From Planctomycetota bacterium (GTDB lineage Bacteria; Planctomycetota; UBA1135; GCA-002686595), in NCBI GenBank assembly GCA_009691855.1, contig SIAI01000004.1:1-64000 (forward strand): a stretch of DNA of 64,000 bases. The letters are read 5' to 3'. This document shows positions 29,367 to 37,698 of the stretch, in pieces. Every line of letters starts with the position of its first letter. Positions within the stretch are counted from its first letter, which is position 1. A program made the translations under genes and the position numbers. The notes beneath the pieces were generated by a model. It saw only the letters and a list, made by a program, of their open reading frames with translations. It was not told where the DNA came from and did not search any database.

Positions 29367-29912
29367 GTCCACCAGCGCCGCGAAGCGCTCGCGCTCGCGC
29401 TCGAACTCGGCGCGCGTCACGACAGCCTCGGCATCCACGGCGCGGTCCAGGGCCAGGACACCATCGAGGTGGTCGAGCTCGTGCTGGAACAGCTCGCTCT
29501 CGGCCGGGGCGAGGTCCTTCCACACCTGCGGGTGGCCGCGCTCGTCGTCGAACTCGATCGTCACCGAGCGCGCGCGGCGTACGCGCACCAGCAGGTCGGG
29601 GAAGCACAGGCAATCGTCCCACAGCGTGAACGTCTCGTCGCTCTGCGCCACGATGCGCGGGTTGATCAGCGCGCGCGGGCCGCGGCCGAGGTTGAAGGCC
29701 ACCACGCGCACGCGCCGGCCGAGCTGCGGGGCGGCGATGGCGCGCCCGAAGCCGCGCGCGGCGCGGAAGTCGGCCAGGTTCTCGTGCAGGCGCGCCAGCA
29801 GCACGCGCACGCCCGCCGCGCAGGCGTCGGGGACGGGCGCCGAGGGCCAGCGCAGGCGCGGGTCGCCGAGCTGCAGGATCTCGCTCGGAACGGAGGTCGT
29901 CGCGGAATTCAT
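29352..29912 (-). CDS. def: Peptide deformylase (divergent)
   Basis: 186 residues. Removes the formyl group from N-terminal Met of new proteins. Motif 1 is GFGRAIAAPQ (residues 54-63), motif 3 is HELDH (144-148), giving two metal His and the catalytic Glu. Motif 2, normally EGCLS, reads DDCLCF (99-104): the metal ligand Cys101 is kept but Gly and Ser are changed. That, and the insertion around it, marks a divergent copy, perhaps a second deformylase of altered specificity. Divergent from dapD with 22 bases between starts. Confidence 0.8.
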   Translation of the reverse strand: MNSATTSVPSEILQLGDPRLRWPSAPVPDACAAGVRVLLARLHENLADFRAARGFGRAIAAPQLGRRVRVVAFNLGRGPRALINPRIVAQSDETFTLWDDCLCFPDLLVRVRRARSVTIEFDDERGHPQVWKDLAPAESELFQHELDHLDGVLALDRAVDAEAVVTRAEFERERERFAALVDSAPR

Positions 29913-29934
29913 CCCGCGCTAACCTAGCGGCGTC

Positions 29935-30729
29935 ATGCCTGAATGGAAGCCTGGGCGGAAGAACGGAGACGAGCTGCTTGCCGCGCTGGAGGCGGGCGAG
30001 GTGCGCGCGGCCGAACCGCTGGCCGACGGGACCTGGCGCGTGAACGCCTGGGTCAAGGAGGCGATCCTCGAGCTGTTCCGCACACGCAGCGCCAGCCCGG
30101 TCGGCGAGCAGCGCGAGCTGTGGCCATTCGTGGACAAGTTCGGCGTGCAGGCGCCCGAGGCCGGTGTGCGCCTGGTGCCGGGCGGCTCGGCGGTGCGCCG
30201 CGGCGCCTACGTGGCCAAGGGCTGCGTGCTCATGCCGCCCTGCTACGTGAACATCGGCGCGCACGTCGGCGCGGGCACGATGATCGACAGCCACGCGCTG
30301 GTCGGCTCCTGCGCGCAGATCGGCGCGCGCGTGCACGTCTCGGCCGCGGCGCAGATCGGCGGCGTGCTCGAGCCCGTCGGCGCGCGCCCGGTGATCGTCG
30401 AGGACGAGGTGCTGGTCGGCGGGCAGTGCGGCCTCTACGAGGGCGTGCTCGTGCGCGCGCGCGCCGTGCTGGGCGCGGGCGTGATCCTGACCGGCTCGAC
30501 GAAGGTCTACGACCTCGTGGAGGAGCGCGAGCTCATCGGCACGCTCGAGGAGCCGCTCGAGATCCCCGCGGGCGCCGTGGTCGTTCCCGGCAGCCGCCCG
30601 GTGACGCAGCAGCGTCCCTTCGACCTGTGGGCCACGCACCGTCGCCTGCACGTCGCTTGCGCGCTGATCGTGAAGTACCGCGACGCGCAGACGGACGCGC
30701 GCACCGCGCTCGAAGACGCGCTGCGCTGA
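29935..30729 (+). CDS. dapD: Tetrahydrodipicolinate N-succinyltransferase
   Basis: 264 residues, close to the usual 270. Succinylates tetrahydrodipicolinate in the lysine/diaminopimelate pathway. N-terminal helical part carries GTWRVNAWVKEAIL; a left-handed beta-helix of hexapeptide repeats runs from about residue 75 to 205 (GAYVAKGCVLMPPCYVNIGA; GAGTMIDSHALVGSCAQIG; GARPVIVEDEVLVGGQCGLY), with the family's MPPCYVNIGA and GTMIDSHA motifs. The final segment TQQRPFDLWATHRRLH is also typical. It ends one base before the convergent TVP38-type gene. Confidence 0.93.
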   Translation: MPEWKPGRKNGDELLAALEAGEVRAAEPLADGTWRVNAWVKEAILELFRTRSASPVGEQRELWPFVDKFGVQAPEAGVRLVPGGSAVRRGAYVAKGCVLMPPCYVNIGAHVGAGTMIDSHALVGSCAQIGARVHVSAAAQIGGVLEPVGARPVIVEDEVLVGGQCGLYEGVLVRARAVLGAGVILTGSTKVYDLVEERELIGTLEEPLEIPAGAVVVPGSRPVTQQRPFDLWATHRRLHVACALIVKYRDAQTDARTALEDALR

Positions 30730-30730
30730 A

Positions 30731-31438
30731 TCAAGCCAGCGTGTCGGCCAGCGCCGCGCGCGCGCGCCGGGCGACGAGCCAGGTGGCGAGCACGGTCAGC
30801 AGGATGCGCAGCGCGATTCCCGCGAGTCCCAGCGGATCCGCAGGGAGCTTGCCCGCCAGGACAGGCGCGAGGTCGCGCACGCTGGCGAAGGTGTAGCAGT
30901 TCAGCGCCGTGCCCGGCAGCATCCCCACGAAGGTCGCCGCGGCGTAGGCCCGGAAGCGGATCGGCGTCACGCCCAAGAGGTAGTTGAGCGCGTTGAACGG
31001 CACCAGCGGCGTCAGCCGTAGCAGGAACACGAGGCGAAAACTCTCCTCGCCGATGGCGCGCTCGATCGCACGCGAGCGCGGACGCGCGGCGAGCCAGGCG
31101 TGCACGCGTTCGCGCAGCAGCGTGCGTCCGAGCGCGAAGGCCAGCGCCGCGCCGAGGTTGCTGGCCAGCACGATGGCCGGGAAGGTCGGCCAGAAGCCGA
31201 ACACCAGGCAACAGAAGATCGTCACCCACGAGCCCGGCAAGAGCAGCGCGCAGAAGGGCAGGTAGAGCAGCGCGATCAGGAACACCCAGGCCGGATCGAG
31301 CGCGCGCGCGGAGTCGACGAGCTCGCCGAGGCGCGGCCACAGCGGACGCAGCACGAACGCGGAGACCGTCAGCCCGACGAGGATCAGGGCGAGCGCGGCG
31401 AACGGGCGCCAGCGCGCGCGCAGCGGCGCGAACGACAC
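30731..31438 (-). CDS. TVP38/TMEM64-family (DedA-like) membrane protein
   Basis: 235 residues from a GTG at 31438; there is no ATG near the N-terminus, so the start is uncertain. Five or six membrane spans; the family core is clear: LLLPGSWVTIFCCLVFGFWP, ASNLGAALAFALGR, FLLRLTPLVPFNALNYLLGV and FVGMLPGTALNCYTFASV. Such proteins act as proton-coupled lipid scramblase/transport-type membrane proteins. The proposed start lies inside a perfect 23-bp inverted repeat that duplicates the 3' end of the upstream transketolase gene, so coupling to transketolase translation is likely. Confidence 0.85.
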   Translation of the reverse strand: MSFAPLRARWRPFAALALILVGLTVSAFVLRPLWPRLGELVDSARALDPAWVFLIALLYLPFCALLLPGSWVTIFCCLVFGFWPTFPAIVLASNLGAALAFALGRTLLRERVHAWLAARPRSRAIERAIGEESFRLVFLLRLTPLVPFNALNYLLGVTPIRFRAYAAATFVGMLPGTALNCYTFASVRDLAPVLAGKLPADPLGLAGIALRILLTVLATWLVARRARAALADTLA

Positions 31439-31480
31439 GGTGCTGGCCAGCCTCAGCGGCTGGCCAGCACCGTGTCGTTC
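31430..31480. repeat. Perfect 23-bp inverted repeat over the transketolase stop codon
   Basis: Left arm 31430-31452, loop tcagc 31453-31457, right arm 31458-31480, with no mismatch. The right arm encodes the last residues of transketolase (NDTVLAS), the loop holds its stop, and the left arm spans the likely GTG start of the next gene. No T-run follows. In RNA this would be a very stable hairpin. Confidence 0.85.
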
Positions 31481-33486
31481 ACCAGCCCGCGCACGGCGCG
31501 CACGATGCGCTCGACGGAGAAGCCGAGCTTGTCGTACAGCGTGTTGGCCGGAGCCGAGGCGCCGTAGCGATCCAGGCCCACGGCGATGCCACGCTCGCCG
31601 ATCCAGCGCGTCCAGCCGAAGGTCGCGCCGGCCTCGATCGAGACGCGCGCGCTGATCTCGGGCGGTAGCACCGAGGCGCGGTAGGTCTCGTCCTGCTCCT
31701 CGAAGAGCTCCCAGGAGGGCATCGACACCACGCGCGCGCCGATCTTCTGCGCCTGCAGTTCCTTTTGCACCTGCAGAGCGAGGCTGACCTCGCTGCCGGT
31801 GGCGATCAGCAGCGCGCGCACGGCCGTGCCGGCGGGCGGATCGGCCAGCACGTAGGCGCCCTTCTTGACCAGTTCGCTGCTGGGCATCTTGGTGCGGTCG
31901 AAGACCGGCAGGTCCTGGCGCGAGAGCACCAGCGCCGCGGGCCGCTTGGTGGCGGAGAGCGCGAGCTTCCAGCACTCGTTGGTCTCGGTCGCGTCGGCCG
32001 GGCGCAGCACGAGCAGGTTCGGCATCGCGCGCAGGCTCGCCAGCTGCTCCACCGGTTGGTGCGTGGGCCCGTCCTCGCCCAGGCCGATGGAGTCGTGCGT
32101 GAACACGAAGGTGACCGGCAGGTGGTTCATCGCCGCCAGGCGCACGGCCGGACGCATGTAGTCGACGAAGGCGAAGAAGGTCGCCGTATAGGTGCGCGCG
32201 CCGCCGTGGTAGGCAATGCCGTTGGCGATCGCGCCCATGGCGTGCTCACGCACGCCGTAGTGCACGTTGCGCCCGGCGCCCGTGCGGCCGTCGAAGGAGC
32301 CCTCTTTGTCGAGCGCGGTCTTGGTCGAGCCGCTCAGGTCCGCGTCGCCTCCGAACAGGTTGGGGATGCGCGCGGCGAAGGCGTTGAGCGCCTTGCCGCC
32401 CGCGCTGCGTGTGGCGATCTTGGTCGCCGGATCGAACTTGGGCGCGGCCGCCTCCCAGCCCGCGGGCAGCTCACCGGCGAAGGCGCGCTTCCACTCGGCG
32501 GCCAGCTCGGGATGAGCCTGGGCGTAGGCCGCGAAGCGCTCGTGCCACTGCGCGTGCGTCGCCGCGCCGCGCGCCTTCGCGCTGGCGAAGTGCTGCTGCG
32601 CCTCGGCCGGCACGTAGAAGTCGCCCGGCGCCTCCCAGCCCAGGGCCTTCTTGGTGGCCGCGACCTCGTCCTTGCCGAGCGGCGAGCCGTGCGCCCCGGC
32701 CGTGCCTGCCTTCTTGGGCGAGCCGAAGCCGATGGTGGTCTTGATGACGATGATCGACGGTCGGCCGCTCTCCATCTTCGCCGCGCGCAGCGCGCGATCG
32801 ATGGCCAGCACGTCGTGGTCGCCGTCCTTCACGTACTGCACGTGCCAGCCGTAGCTCTCGTAGCGCCGCGCCACGTTCTCGCTGAAGGCGAGCGACAGCG
32901 GCCCGTCGAGCGACACGTCGTTGGCGTCGTAGAGGTAGATCAGCTTGCCGAGTTTCAGGTGTCCGGCGAGCGAGGCCGCTTCGTGCGACAGGCCCTCCAT
33001 CAGGTCGCCGTCGCTGACCAGCGCATAGGTGAAGTGATCGACGAGCTCGAACCCTGGGCGGTTGAAGCGCGCGGCGAGAAAGCGCTCGGCCATGGCCATG
33101 CCGACCGCGTTGGCCGTGCCCTGCCCGAGCGGACCCGTGGTGGCCTCGACGCCCGGCGTCATGCCGAACTCCGGGTGCCCCGGTGTGCGCGAACCCCACT
33201 GGCGGAAGTTCTGGATCTCGCTCAACGAGAGCTCGAAGCCGTATAGGTGCAACAGCGAGTAGAGCAGCATGCTCCCGTGCCCGGCAGAGAGCACGAAGCG
33301 GTCGCGGTCCGGCCAGCGCGGATCCGCCGCGTCGAACTTCAGGTGCCCCTGCCACAGCGTGTACGCCATCGGCGCCGCGCCCAGCGGCAAGCCCGGATGC
33401 CCCGAGTTCGCCTTCTCGACGGCGTCGATCGAGAGCGTGCGGATCGTGTTGATGCAGAGGAGGTCGAGCGGGATGGGGTGGGGCAT
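31453..33486 (-). CDS. tkt: Transketolase
   Basis: 677 residues from the ATG at 33486, giving the standard N-terminus [20 protein letters not shown]; upstream in-frame ATGs would add a non-homologous, partly antisense stretch. Transfers two-carbon units between sugar phosphates in the pentose phosphate pathway, using thiamine diphosphate. Motifs: [20 protein letters not shown], the cofactor loop [18 protein letters not shown] ending in YDAND, and [20 protein letters not shown] in the second domain. Length and order match the family. The stop codon lies in the loop of a perfect 23-bp palindrome. Palindromes in the upstream region may be regulatory. Confidence 0.95.
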   Translation of the reverse strand: MPHPIPLDLLCINTIRTLSIDAVEKANSGHPGLPLGAAPMAYTLWQGHLKFDAADPRWPDRDRFVLSAGHGSMLLYSLLHLYGFELSLSEIQNFRQWGSRTPGHPEFGMTPGVEATTGPLGQGTANAVGMAMAERFLAARFNRPGFELVDHFTYALVSDGDLMEGLSHEAASLAGHLKLGKLIYLYDANDVSLDGPLSLAFSENVARRYESYGWHVQYVKDGDHDVLAIDRALRAAKMESGRPSIIVIKTTIGFGSPKKAGTAGAHGSPLGKDEVAATKKALGWEAPGDFYVPAEAQQHFASAKARGAATHAQWHERFAAYAQAHPELAAEWKRAFAGELPAGWEAAAPKFDPATKIATRSAGGKALNAFAARIPNLFGGDADLSGSTKTALDKEGSFDGRTGAGRNVHYGVREHAMGAIANGIAYHGGARTYTATFFAFVDYMRPAVRLAAMNHLPVTFVFTHDSIGLGEDGPTHQPVEQLASLRAMPNLLVLRPADATETNECWKLALSATKRPAALVLSRQDLPVFDRTKMPSSELVKKGAYVLADPPAGTAVRALLIATGSEVSLALQVQKELQAQKIGARVVSMPSWELFEEQDETYRASVLPPEISARVSIEAGATFGWTRWIGERGIAVGLDRYGASAPANTLYDKLGFSVERIVRAVRGLVNDTVLASR

Positions 33487-33507
33487 GGGAGGAGGCGCGG
33501 CCGGCGG

Positions 33508-33520
33508 GTTCGGACCGAAC
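33508..33520. promoter_or_regulatory. Perfect palindrome GTTCGG-A-CCGAAC upstream of tkt
   Basis: A 13-base operator-like palindrome centred 28 bases upstream of the tkt start, in the divergent region shared with the zinc-ribbon gene. No regulator can be assigned. Confidence 0.35.
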
Positions 33521-33564
33521 TGCGCGGCCAGGATAGGCAACGCGCTCCACCAAGGCACGCGCCG

Positions 33565-33590
33565 GCGGGCGGAAGGCGCGTTCCGCCCGC
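33565..33590. other. Perfect 10-bp hairpin in the tkt/zinc-ribbon divergent region
   Basis: GCGGGCGGAA/TTCCGCCCGC with loop ggcgcg. It may be an operator or a leader hairpin for either gene; no T-run. Confidence 0.4.
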
Positions 33591-33652
33591 GGCCGGATCG
33601 AAGTACCCTGGCACGCCGAGTCACCGCGACCACGTCCCTGGAGCCACACGCC

Positions 33653-33877
33653 ATGTCCGAGCGCGTACCGAAGTGTCCGAAGTGCGGCCCCGCGATGGAC
33701 GAGGGCTTCGTGCTGGACGAAAGGCACCGAGGCGTGACGCAGAGCTCCTGGGTCGAGGGCGAGCCGGTGCCGAGCTTCTGGAGTGGGCTCAAGCTGAGCG
33801 GCCATCTGCGCCTGAAGGTGAGCACCTTCCGCTGCCCGAAGTGCGGCTACCTCGAGTCCTACGCGCCGGCGCAGTGA
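33653..33877 (+). CDS. Small zinc-ribbon protein (74 aa)
   Basis: Cys pairs CPKCG at residues 8-12 and CPKCG near residue 62, with a Trp-containing middle, the same layout as the protein at 16692-16937 (CPEC/CPNC) and DUF6487-type ribbons. Ends LESYAPAQ. No export signal. Starts at the ATG at 33653, the first Met that leaves the first Cys pair at the N-terminus. It precedes the deoxyribonucleotidase gene by 22 bases on the same strand and may share its transcript. Confidence 0.75.
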   Translation: MSERVPKCPKCGPAMDEGFVLDERHRGVTQSSWVEGEPVPSFWSGLKLSGHLRLKVSTFRCPKCGYLESYAPAQ

Positions 33878-33899
33878 GCGGCGTTCACGGAGCGCACGG

Positions 33900-34352
33900 A
33901 TGAAGAAGCTCCTCTACGTCGACATGGACAACGTGCTGGTCGACTTCCCCTCGGGCGTCGCGCGCCTTGCGCCTGAACTCGTGCGCGAGTACGACGGGCG
34001 CCTCGACGAGGTGCCGGGGATCTTCGCGCACATGCAGCCGCTGCGCGGCGCGCTCGAAGCCTACGCGACGCTGGCGCCGCGCTTCGACACGTACGTGCTC
34101 TCGACCGCGCCCTGGGAGAATCCCTCGGCCTGGAGCGACAAGCTGCTGTGGATCAAGCGCCACCTGGGCGCGCTCGCCTACAAGCGCCTGATCCTCACGC
34201 ACCACAAGGACCTCAACGCCGGCGACTATCTCGTCGACGACCGCACCAAGAACGGCGTCGAGCGCTTCCGCGGCGAGCACATCCACTTCGGCACCGAGCG
34301 CTTCCCGGACTGGCCGGCGGTGACCGCGTACCTGTTGGAGCGCGCCGATTGA
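33900..34352 (+). CDS. 5'(3')-deoxyribonucleotidase-like HAD phosphatase (NT5C family)
   Basis: 150 residues, a compact HAD-superfamily protein. Motif I is [11 protein letters not shown] (nucleophile Asp8, acid Asp10), motif II is [12 protein letters not shown], motif III Lys probably in [11 protein letters not shown], and motif IV is [12 protein letters not shown]. This set and the size fit the NT5C family, which dephosphorylates deoxynucleoside monophosphates. Cytoplasmic. Follows the zinc-ribbon gene closely. Confidence 0.85.
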   Translation: MKKLLYVDMDNVLVDFPSGVARLAPELVREYDGRLDEVPGIFAHMQPLRGALEAYATLAPRFDTYVLSTAPWENPSAWSDKLLWIKRHLGALAYKRLILTHHKDLNAGDYLVDDRTKNGVERFRGEHIHFGTERFPDWPAVTAYLLERAD

Positions 34353-34395
34353 GGCGTTGGGGAAGATTGGCGTTCTGACGAAGAGGGCCGAACTC

Positions 34396-34809
34396 ATGAA
34401 GCAAGAGATCCAGGACGCGCTCGCGCTCGAGCTGGTCGCTGCGGCGGCGGTCGCCCTTTCCGCCTGGATCGCGGGGGAGCTGCTGCAGGTGTGGGCGCAT
34501 GCCCGCTGGTCCTACTCGGAGCTTCGGGGCGCTCTACGGTCTGCGCTGGACGTGGTGGGCCGTGCAGCACGCGCGCACCCGCCCGGCGCTGCGCCGGCCG
34601 GTCGCTGGCTCCAGGTGATCGGCGTGCTGGTCGCCTTGCTCGGCCTCGCCCTGGTCCTCACCGCGCTACGCGGGCTGCCCGCAGCCTGGGCCCCGGCGGT
34701 GCTCGCCTTCGTCGGTGGCGCGTGGCTGAACCACTGGGCCGAGAAAGCGTTCATCCGCAAGCCGCAGTCGGCGTCGAACGCGCCCCAGGTCACACCGCCG
34801 GCGCGCTGA
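34396..34809 (+). CDS. Small membrane protein of unknown function
   Basis: 137 residues from the ATG at 34396; a TTG at 34357, five bases after the preceding stop, is an alternative start. Three hydrophobic stretches: LVAAAAVALSAWIAGELLQV, VIGVLVALLGLALVLTAL and AWAPAVLAFVGGAWLNH. Between the first and second is a polar loop rich in Arg and Pro. No recognised family. Its stop is one base from the stop of the convergent acyltransferase gene. Confidence 0.6.
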   Translation: MKQEIQDALALELVAAAAVALSAWIAGELLQVWAHARWSYSELRGALRSALDVVGRAARAHPPGAAPAGRWLQVIGVLVALLGLALVLTALRGLPAAWAPAVLAFVGGAWLNHWAEKAFIRKPQSASNAPQVTPPAR

Positions 34810-34810
34810 G

Positions 34811-36118
34811 CTACGCCGCGCGCTTGGCGCGCTTCTCGGGCGAGAGGAAGCGGCTCTCGAAGTGGCGGTAGCTGAGCGTGGCCACGAAGATCGCCAGCGC
34901 GGCGGTGAGCGCGAAATCGAGCACGTCGAGCTCGATCCCGAAGCTCCCGAGCCCGCGCGCGACGGCGTTGTGGCAGAGCATGTGCAGCAGGTAGATGCCG
35001 AAGCTCACCGCGCCGACGTGCACGACCCACGGCAGGCACAGGAAGCGCGCCAGGTAGTGGTCCTCGCGCAGCACGCAGGCCGCGGTCAGCAGCGTCAGCG
35101 TGACGTGCATCACCGGCTCGGGGATCACCGGCGTGCGCCAGAGTACGAGCGCGGTCGCCAGCAGCGCGCACGAGGCCCAGCGCGAGCCGAGTGCGCGGCG
35201 CACGAACTCGAAGCCGCGCCGCGCGTTCAAGGCGAGCGCCGCCAGCGCGCCGAGGAGCAGCGCCGGCATCACCGACAGCACCAGCGTGCGCGCGAAGGTG
35301 TCCGGCGGCAGCGCCAGGTCGAACACGCCCGCGCGCGTCAGGTACACGGCCGACAGCAAGCTCATCAGCGCCGCGGCGCAGCGGCGCGCGTCGAGGTGCT
35401 TCAGGTACAGCGGCCAGAGGAGGTAGAACTGCTCCTGCGCCGCCAAGGACCAGGCGAAGTAGAAGATCGTGCGCTCGCCCTCGAGGTCCACGAACCAGTT
35501 CGAGGTGAAGGTGGCGAAGGCCGGCAGGTGCGCGAAGAAGTCGCTGCGCGCCGCGCCCAGCGGCTCGAGCAGGCCCACGACGCCGACGTAGGCGCCGAGC
35601 ACCGTGAAGTAGAGCGGGTAGAGCCGTCGCGCGCGTCGCGTGCGGAAGCCGACGACGTCGAGCGTGCCCTTGCGCGCGCGCTCGCGCAGCAGGATCGTCG
35701 TCACCAGGAAGCCGCTGAGCAGGAAGAACAGGTTGGCGCCAAAGCGGCCCGGTCCGCCCACGGTGTGGTGCCAGACGACGGCCAGGATGCCGAGCGCGCG
35801 CAGGCCATCCAGGGCCGCGAAATGCTTGCAGGCCAGGAAGGCCGCGTAGGCCGTGGGCTCGGCGGTGGCGGCCGAGGGCAGGCGCGTGGGCGCCGGCGCC
35901 TCGCGCGGAACGGGCGGGGCGCTGGGCGGCGCGAGCAGCGAACTCAGCGCGCTGGGCGGCGTCGCGGGCGGCGCGCTCTCGGCGGCGCCGAGTTCGGCGA
36001 GCTCCTCGGGCGAACTGTTGCGGGGATCCTGGGCCATCTCGGGACGGGGACGGAGCGCCCTCATCGGCCAGCGCACGGGCGCGGGCGAAGTCGAATCGGC
36101 GCTCTCCGCGGAGCGCAT
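34811..36118 (-). CDS. Acyltransferase-3 family membrane protein (OafA/YrhL-like)
   Basis: 435 residues from 36118; ATGs at 36064 and 36037 are alternatives because the first ~85 residues are Pro/Ala/Ser-rich and not conserved. The acyltransferase-3 domain starts HFAALDGLRALGILAVVWHH (catalytic His in the first span region), followed by GRFGANLFFLLSGFLVTTIL and RRARRLYPLYF; about ten membrane spans in all, ending SYRHFESRFL. Enzymes of this family O-acylate surface polysaccharides or other envelope molecules using cytoplasmic acyl donors. Two strong hairpins lie just upstream. Confidence 0.88.
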   Translation of the reverse strand: MRSAESADSTSPAPVRWPMRALRPRPEMAQDPRNSSPEELAELGAAESAPPATPPSALSSLLAPPSAPPVPREAPAPTRLPSAATAEPTAYAAFLACKHFAALDGLRALGILAVVWHHTVGGPGRFGANLFFLLSGFLVTTILLRERARKGTLDVVGFRTRRARRLYPLYFTVLGAYVGVVGLLEPLGAARSDFFAHLPAFATFTSNWFVDLEGERTIFYFAWSLAAQEQFYLLWPLYLKHLDARRCAAALMSLLSAVYLTRAGVFDLALPPDTFARTLVLSVMPALLLGALAALALNARRGFEFVRRALGSRWASCALLATALVLWRTPVIPEPVMHVTLTLLTAACVLREDHYLARFLCLPWVVHVGAVSFGIYLLHMLCHNAVARGLGSFGIELDVLDFALTAALAIFVATLSYRHFESRFLSPEKRAKRAA

Positions 36119-36128
36119 CTCGAGGCCC

Positions 36129-37004
36129 TCAGGTACTCAGAGTGTGAGCAACAATCCAACCACGGCGAGCTTCGAGGTCTTGGGGGCGCGAGGAACTCGC
36201 GCCCAGGGGGTTCGAGGGTGAGCAAGAACACCCGCGCCAGAGCGGCGCGGGATTCTTGCTCACCCTCTCAGCCGCGCGGCTTGGTCGCCGGCAGGCTGCG
36301 CCCCGTGCGCCCCCCGCGCGCTCGCGCGTCAGGTCTTCCTCGACCGTGCGCAGGTAGGCGGCCAGGTCCTTGCCCGGCTCGTCGGCGAAGGGCTCGAGCA
36401 GCTCGACCTCGCGCATGCGGTCCGGGCGAAAGTTGCGGAAGCCCTGGCGCAGCTCGCACCAGGTGCCGGCCGTCCACACCGTGCCCCAGAAGGCCAGGCA
36501 CAGCGGGCGCACGGTGCGCACGGTTTCGGCGCCCTGCTGGTCGAGGTAGCGGAAGCGCAGCTTGCGCCGGCCGTCGATCGCGCGCCGCAGACGCTCGACG
36601 TGCGCGCGAACCTCGCGGCGCATGCTCGGCCACACCTGCCACTCCGGGCGCCCGAAGCCCTTGCGCAGGCGCTCGGGCACGACCGCCTCGACCTTGGCGA
36701 GCAGCGTCTTCGCGCGCGCGGCCAGGGCCTCGTCGCCGAAGGCCTGCACCATGCGCGCGCCGAGCACGAGCGCGCCGATCTCCTCGGCGTCGAACATGAG
36801 CGGCGGCAGGTCGAAGCCGTGCGGCAGCGCGTAGCCGACGCCGGCCTCGCCCTCGATCGGGACGCCGCTCGCCATCAGGTCGGCCACGTCGCGGTACACG
36901 GTGCGCGCCGAGACCTCGAGTTCCGCCGCCAGGGCCGCGGCCGTGATCAGCTTGCGCGTGCGCAGGAGCTGCACGAGCTGGAACAGGCGGTCGGCGCGGC
37001 GCAT
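36129..37004 (-). CDS. WYL-domain transcriptional regulator (YafY-like), C-terminus possibly shifted
   Basis: 291 residues. N-terminal winged helix (MRRADRLFQLVQLLRTRKLI; ELEVSARTVYRDVADL) and WYL domain (LRFRYLDQQGAETVRTVRPL; WTAGTWCELRQGFRNFRPDR). The normal family end would be shortly after DLAAYLRTVEEDL. Instead the frame continues about 60 residues through two hairpins. One extra base in a run of six C (36310-36315 on the plus strand) would put it on a TGA at 36268-36270, directly before the strong hairpin. So the tail is either a sequence error or a recent frameshift. Probably regulates the DinB gene upstream and itself. Confidence 0.8.
   Translation of the reverse strand: MRRADRLFQLVQLLRTRKLITAAALAAELEVSARTVYRDVADLMASGVPIEGEAGVGYALPHGFDLPPLMFDAEEIGALVLGARMVQAFGDEALAARAKTLLAKVEAVVPERLRKGFGRPEWQVWPSMRREVRAHVERLRRAIDGRRKLRFRYLDQQGAETVRTVRPLCLAFWGTVWTAGTWCELRQGFRNFRPDRMREVELLEPFADEPGKDLAAYLRTVEEDLTRERAGGARGAACRRPSRAAERVSKNPAPLWRGCSCSPSNPLGASSSRPQDLEARRGWIVAHTLST
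36184..36204. repeat. Dispersed palindrome GGGCGCGAG-n3-CTCGCGCCC (copy 1)
   Basis: Perfect 9-bp arms with loop gaa. The same arms with a four-base loop occur at 43999-44020, with shared outer bases (ct before, cc after, in matching orientation). Lies between the long hairpin after the WYL gene and the acyltransferase start. Confidence 0.6.
36214..36267 (-). terminator. Strong 23-bp hairpin after the WYL regulator
   Basis: Outer stem 36214-36228 with 36253-36267 (15 bp, perfect), inner stem CCCGCGCC/GGCGCGGG (36231-36238, 36244-36251), loop agagc. It begins right after the TGA at 36268-36270. No T-run follows, so termination may need Rho, or the hairpin protects the 3' end. Confidence 0.6.
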
Positions 37005-37059
37005 CGCAGAGGCAGAGAGCTTAGCCGAGCTCCGCCTCCGCGTGCGCTGTCGCGGCGCG

Positions 37060-37563
37060 TCAGCCGAACGACGGGGAGTCCGCGGTCGGCCCGTAGGTCT
37101 GCGGCAGCGGCACGTCGAGCAGGCGCAGGTACACCGAGAGCTGCCCGCGGTGGTGGATCCAGTGGTGGATGGCCGTGCCGCGCAGCGCCTCGTGCTTGGG
37201 CGCGGACATCAGGACCTTGTCGCCGTTGCGCATGGTCCAGGTGGCGAGCAGGAAGGCGTCGCTGCGGCCGCGGATCGCCTCGAGGCCGGCGCGCATGTTC
37301 TTGTCGAAGGCCGTGAGCAGCTCGGTGCGGTCCTTCGGCGCGAACGGGCGATAGTCCTTCATCGCGCCGAAGTCCATCTCGTCCTCGAGCATGGCCGGGA
37401 TCCAGGCCGGGTTCTCGGCCACGTGGCCGACGAGTCCGCCCAGGGTCATCGACTTGGCGTGCGGCTTCCAGTCGAGCTTCGCTTCGGGCACGACGGCGAG
37501 CATGGCCCTGGTCTTCTTGGCCTCGGCTTCGAGGTCGCGGATCAGTTCGTTGGCGATCGACAC
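37060..37563 (-). CDS. DinB-family protein
   Basis: 167 residues of a four-helix-bundle DinB/YfiT-like protein. Metal-site His residues sit in LVGHVAENP and in the last helix motif AIHHWIHHRGQLSVYLRLL. Members bind divalent metal and often act as thiol-dependent transferases or damage-induced proteins; the activity here is unknown. The WYL regulator gene begins 56 bases downstream on the same strand, so they probably form an operon, with the regulator sensing the condition this protein answers. Confidence 0.85.
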   Translation of the reverse strand: MSIANELIRDLEAEAKKTRAMLAVVPEAKLDWKPHAKSMTLGGLVGHVAENPAWIPAMLEDEMDFGAMKDYRPFAPKDRTELLTAFDKNMRAGLEAIRGRSDAFLLATWTMRNGDKVLMSAPKHEALRGTAIHHWIHHRGQLSVYLRLLDVPLPQTYGPTADSPSFG

Positions 37564-37633
37564 GGTCGGTTCCTTTCGGGATGGAGTGTGCTGGACGTTC
37601 GTTCGGCCCCCACGAGCACGAAGGTAGCGCGGG

Positions 37634-37657
37634 CTGCTGACCGCGTGCTGTCAGCAG
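37634..37657. promoter_or_regulatory. Perfect palindrome CTGCTGAC-n8-GTCAGCAG in a divergent promoter region
   Basis: Sits in the 135 bases between the divergent DinB and alpha/beta-hydrolase genes. Two 8-bp half sites with an 8-base spacer (16-base centre-to-centre) look like an operator for a dimeric regulator; the WYL protein is a candidate. Confidence 0.4.
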
Positions 37658-37698
37658 GGTTGCTTTCTCCGCGGCCGGCTGCGCGTCACAATCAGCGG

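Noticed and set aside
33487-33825. Upstream extension of transketolase by 113 codons
   Set aside because: The extension is antisense to the zinc-ribbon gene and lacks homology; the family N-terminus starts at 33486.
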